DNA from: Akkermansiaceae bacterium
GTDB lineage: Bacteria; Verrucomicrobiota; Verrucomicrobiia; Verrucomicrobiales; Akkermansiaceae
Direction: 5' to 3'
NCBI GenBank assembly: GCA_905182405.1
Contig: CAJJBQ010000001.1
Coordinates: forward strand, 1,674,001 to 1,738,000
Length of the DNA: 64,000 bases
The notes beneath the pieces are model-generated. The model saw only the letters and a program-made list of their open reading frames with translations. It searched no databases and had not been told where the DNA came from. Within the stretch, counting starts at the first letter, position 1. Each line of letters starts with the position of its first letter. The position numbers and the translations under genes are program-made. This document shows, in pieces, positions 61,573 through 64,000 of the stretch.

Positions 61573-63084
61573 TTAGCCTCCTGTCTTCTGACTTGAAGGG
61601 AGGAAGCGGTAGTAAACCTCCAGCATCATGGTCGCAAGGGCGGTGCGGTAGTGATCCGAGACGTCGCCATTTCCAGCGAAGGCAGCTGCGACGGCTTTGA
61701 TTTTTCCTTTGCCGTTAGTGTTCACATTCTTAAAAGAACCATCCTTTTTCTGGTTGTTGAGGACTTGATCGCGGAAGAGCGTGTTGTATTTCTTCCAATA
61801 GTCACCACCATAGTTGATCATGCACTGAGCTGCATAGTAGTGGCCGTAGATGTCCGAGTCAGGTCCTTCCCACTCAAACTTCATTTCTTTGCTAATGAAG
61901 CGGCAGGCTTTGCGGGCGACCGCGTGAGAGGATTTATCCCACATTTGGAAGCAAAGAGCTCCAACAGCGGCGAGAGTGGTTCCGTCTTGTTCACCATGGA
62001 GAGATGCATTTGAGTAGCCGATGGCACCAGATTTCATTTGCTTGCTCTCCATGTAGTCGAGGGCGAGACGTGAGCACTTGCTCATATTCTTAAATTCAAT
62101 TTTGGTGTGCTCGAGGGCCTTGAGGGCCTGAACGTGCCAACCGACGATGGAGGTGTCTCCGCCACGGGTGTTGTCTTCCTTGTAAGCATATTCCCAGCCA
62201 CCACCTTGGTGCTGGCTGTTGATCATGAACTGACCAGAGGCTTGGACGGCATCTTCAAGATTAGGAATGTTCTCACTGAATGACTTCACGCACAAGGTGT
62301 ATGCTTCAGCAAGGGCATAGACGGCAATGCCGTGCTCGTAGCACCAGTGGTCATCCTTGAAGTCGTCGGCGAGCTTGCCGTTGTTCTTCATCGACTTGTC
62401 GACGAGGAAGGTGACAGCGGCGAAAACGGTCTCGCCAAATTCTTCGGACTGGGCTGTTTCACAGTGGCCGAGGAAGGCAAGAAGGGCGAGGGAGGTCATG
62501 GACACCTTGCGGCTTCGACACCAAGAGCCGTCCTTATTTTGCTTCTCCTTGAACCAGCGAAGCGCGTTGACCACGGCATCTTCACACTCCTTGGTGCCGC
62601 CATTGGATTCAAGACGAGAAAGGCGATCGGCAAGTGAGCAGCGCTGTTTCATGGTGACTGGAATGTTGCCAAATCCGCCACCGGCACCGTCGCCCCCGTC
62701 CCCCCACCCTGAACCGAAGTCATCTCCGTCACCAAAGTTGGTGCTTGGATCAGGGACATCAATTTCAGGAACTGGAATTGCAGTGGGAGAAGCAGTGGTG
62801 GAAGCGATGACCTTCGCCATAGAAGAGGAGGGAGAAGAAGGCTTCCGCTGGGTATTGGTATTCACCTTGCGACGATCGAGATCTTCTTCCGTTTCCGCTC
62901 CAGCACTATAGCTGACGATGGTGGGAATATCTTTCTTATCGAGACTGATTCCGATAATCAGTAGGATCACAGCGACGAGAGCCATCACAAGGAGGGCGAT
63001 GACCAGGGAACTGATGGTGGAGGTCCGGCGCTGAGACTGGAGGCGCGCTTGGGCTTCGGGAGATAGTTGTGCGTGAAGACTCAT
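61573..63084 (-). CDS. Membrane-anchored prenyltransferase/squalene-oxidase-repeat protein
   Basis: 503 residues from the ATG at 63082-63084; a longer in-frame extension upstream looks non-coding. A short cytoplasmic N-terminus (MSLHAQLSPEAQARLQSQRR) precedes one membrane helix (SLVIALLVMALVAVILLIIG), a Ser/Thr/Pro linker and a Gly/Asp-rich spacer (about 150-185). The toroid repeats follow: VVNALRWFKEKQNKDGSWCR, YEHGIAVYALAEAYTLCVKS, QHQGGGWEYAYKEDNTRGGD and QVLNNQKKDGSFKNVNTNGK, with TSIVGWHVQALKALE. Catalytic cyclase motifs were not seen. The domain would face the periplasm. It is divergent from recF and shares the fold of the protein at 10111. Confidence 0.85.
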   Translation of the reverse strand: MSLHAQLSPEAQARLQSQRRTSTISSLVIALLVMALVAVILLIIGISLDKKDIPTIVSYSAGAETEEDLDRRKVNTNTQRKPSSPSSSMAKVIASTTASPTAIPVPEIDVPDPSTNFGDGDDFGSGWGDGGDGAGGGFGNIPVTMKQRCSLADRLSRLESNGGTKECEDAVVNALRWFKEKQNKDGSWCRSRKVSMTSLALLAFLGHCETAQSEEFGETVFAAVTFLVDKSMKNNGKLADDFKDDHWCYEHGIAVYALAEAYTLCVKSFSENIPNLEDAVQASGQFMINSQHQGGGWEYAYKEDNTRGGDTSIVGWHVQALKALEHTKIEFKNMSKCSRLALDYMESKQMKSGAIGYSNASLHGEQDGTTLAAVGALCFQMWDKSSHAVARKACRFISKEMKFEWEGPDSDIYGHYYAAQCMINYGGDYWKKYNTLFRDQVLNNQKKDGSFKNVNTNGKGKIKAVAAAFAGNGDVSDHYRTALATMMLEVYYRFLPSSQKTGG

Positions 63085-63253
63085 GTCAATATTTTCGCTG
63101 GGTCTTAGGGAATTTAGTAGATGGAACTGATTTGGCCAGAAAAGAAAAGGGCCACTTCTGTGAGAGAGGAACGGCGAAGCGGAATTTTGCTTAGAAAAAA
63201 AGAAGAGATTATTTCGCGTTGCCAAAATATGACACGGCAGGGATGATTAGGAA

Positions 63254-64000
63254 GTGATTGAGAGCTTACGGTTGGTTGATTTTCGCTGTTTTGAGCGGGT
63301 AGCGCTGTCACTTGCTCCCAAGGGGCAAATTTTTGTGGGAGGGAATGCACAGGGAAAAACGTCAATGCTTGAAGCGGTCTGTCTTTTACTGCGGCTGCAG
63401 TCGCCTCGTGCCCGGCAAGTTCGGCAGCTTATTAGGGATGGCGCGGCGGGCTTTGGGATAGCGGGAAAGGTAAATGGGCAGGATTTACAGCTTCGGGGAG
63501 ATCGGAAGGGTCTCTCGATGAAGCTCGATGGGGATGACGCTCTCGCTAGGAAGGACTACCTGAGGGAAAGCGGTTTGGTGGTTTGGATGGGAAACGATGA
63601 TCTCGATTTGGTGCGTGGAGGCGGAGAAAGCAGAAGAAGATATCTTGATTTTCTTGCATCGCAAGTGGACCCGGAATACCGCGACCACTTGATGCGCTAC
63701 CGAAAGGCGCTCGCGGGCAGGAACAAGTATCTCAAGGGTCTCTCTCCTCATGAGCCCGAAGTGAAGGCTTACACGCGTATGCTCATCGAGCATGGGTCGG
63801 AAATCGTCCGACGTCGTGAAATTCTTTGTCAGGATCTTACTCCACGAGCGGCAGAGAATCATGCCGGGGTGAGTGGGAAAGCTGAAGAATTGGAAATCGA
63901 TTATCTGGATCGATCAAAAGGAGATCTTGAGGCGGCTTTTCAAGAAGTGGAGGAGCGGGAGATGAGGCGGGGAGTGACGCTCGCTGGGCCCCACCGTGAT
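63254..64000 (+). CDS. recF: DNA replication and repair protein RecF, N-terminal part (runs off window)
   Basis: 249 codons from a GTG at 63254 (AGGA just upstream) to the window edge without a stop. MIESLRLVDFRCFERVALSL, the Walker A region FVGGNAQGKTSMLEAV, VVWMGNDDLDLVRGGGESRR, RYLDFLASQVDPEYRDHLMR, YRKALAGRNKYLK and the late signature AGPHRD are standard RecF. The ABC signature and Walker B lie beyond the edge. RecF helps load RecA at gaps via RecOR. dnaA/dnaN are not visible on this side. Confidence 0.95.
   Translation, partial: MIESLRLVDFRCFERVALSLAPKGQIFVGGNAQGKTSMLEAVCLLLRLQSPRARQVRQLIRDGAAGFGIAGKVNGQDLQLRGDRKGLSMKLDGDDALARKDYLRESGLVVWMGNDDLDLVRGGGESRRRYLDFLASQVDPEYRDHLMRYRKALAGRNKYLKGLSPHEPEVKAYTRMLIEHGSEIVRRREILCQDLTPRAAENHAGVSGKAEELEIDYLDRSKGDLEAAFQEVEEREMRRGVTLAGPHRD

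Overview
The window looks like chromosomal DNA of a Verrucomicrobiota bacterium, probably of the Verrucomicrobiales type. This is inferred from family content: a DUF1501/DUF1800 pair, a DUF1080 protein, alpha/alpha-toroid (squalene-oxidase-repeat) proteins, an ALDH16-like deoC locus, a DUF4175-like coiled-coil protein, many secreted beta-propellers, and few Shine-Dalgarno (SD) sequences. No rRNA, CRISPR array, prophage or intact transposon was seen. Both ends cut genes: an M29 aminopeptidase on the left and recF on the right.

Layout. 0-6 kb: M29 aminopeptidase (partial), a secreted beta-propeller, a three-module protein (PI-PLC-like, propeller, endonuclease/exonuclease/phosphatase), a frameshifted lamin-tail-domain pseudogene, and a DUF1080 protein. 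6.4-14.7 kb: a large membrane coiled-coil protein overlapping a secreted toroid protein, an orphan CysJ-type flavoprotein reductase, a decayed IS1182-like transposase, and gapA with a clear promoter and terminator. 14.9-32.1 kb: tRNA-Met, then a long collinear str-S10-spc ribosomal superoperon (rpsL, rpsG, fusA, rpsJ to rplO, secY, adk, map). It has unusual features: no tuf, no rpsN, no rpmD, an exported coiled-coil protein between rpsS and rplV, a lipoprotein-like protein between rplO and secY, and low-complexity extensions on L22, S3 and S5.

Synteny stops after map at a roughly 2 kb pseudogene graveyard (histidine kinase and PLP decarboxylase remnants) that encloses one intact DUF3820 gene. 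34.3-42.7 kb holds housekeeping genes: rseP, a PIN/TRAM membrane protein, xseA, sufT, a PQQ-type propeller, a bile-acid/sodium-symporter-family carrier and pyk. 43-50.6 kb holds a membrane-anchored protein, DUF1501 and a 1646-residue DUF1800 protein with calcium-binding repeats, flanked by a mosaic of dispersed repeats. 50.7-59.2 kb: uvrB, then deoC, a full aldehyde dehydrogenase, a second catalytic-domain-less aldehyde dehydrogenase with a frameshift, a secreted propeller, an MBL-fold hydrolase and a beta-hydroxyacid dehydrogenase, ending in tandem hairpins. 59.2-64 kb: a small membrane protein, tRNA-Ala, rsfS overlapping cinA, a membrane-anchored toroid protein and recF.

How it fits together: most of the window is growth-related core machinery, interleaved with envelope and exported proteins whose substrates cannot be read from sequence. 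The observations most worth follow-up are the two exported proteins embedded in the ribosomal operon, the modified tails of L22/S3/S5, the PI-PLC/propeller/phosphatase fusion, the split ALDH16-like pair, and the repeat mosaic around the DUF1501/DUF1800 locus. No complete new multi-gene system could be demonstrated from sequence alone.
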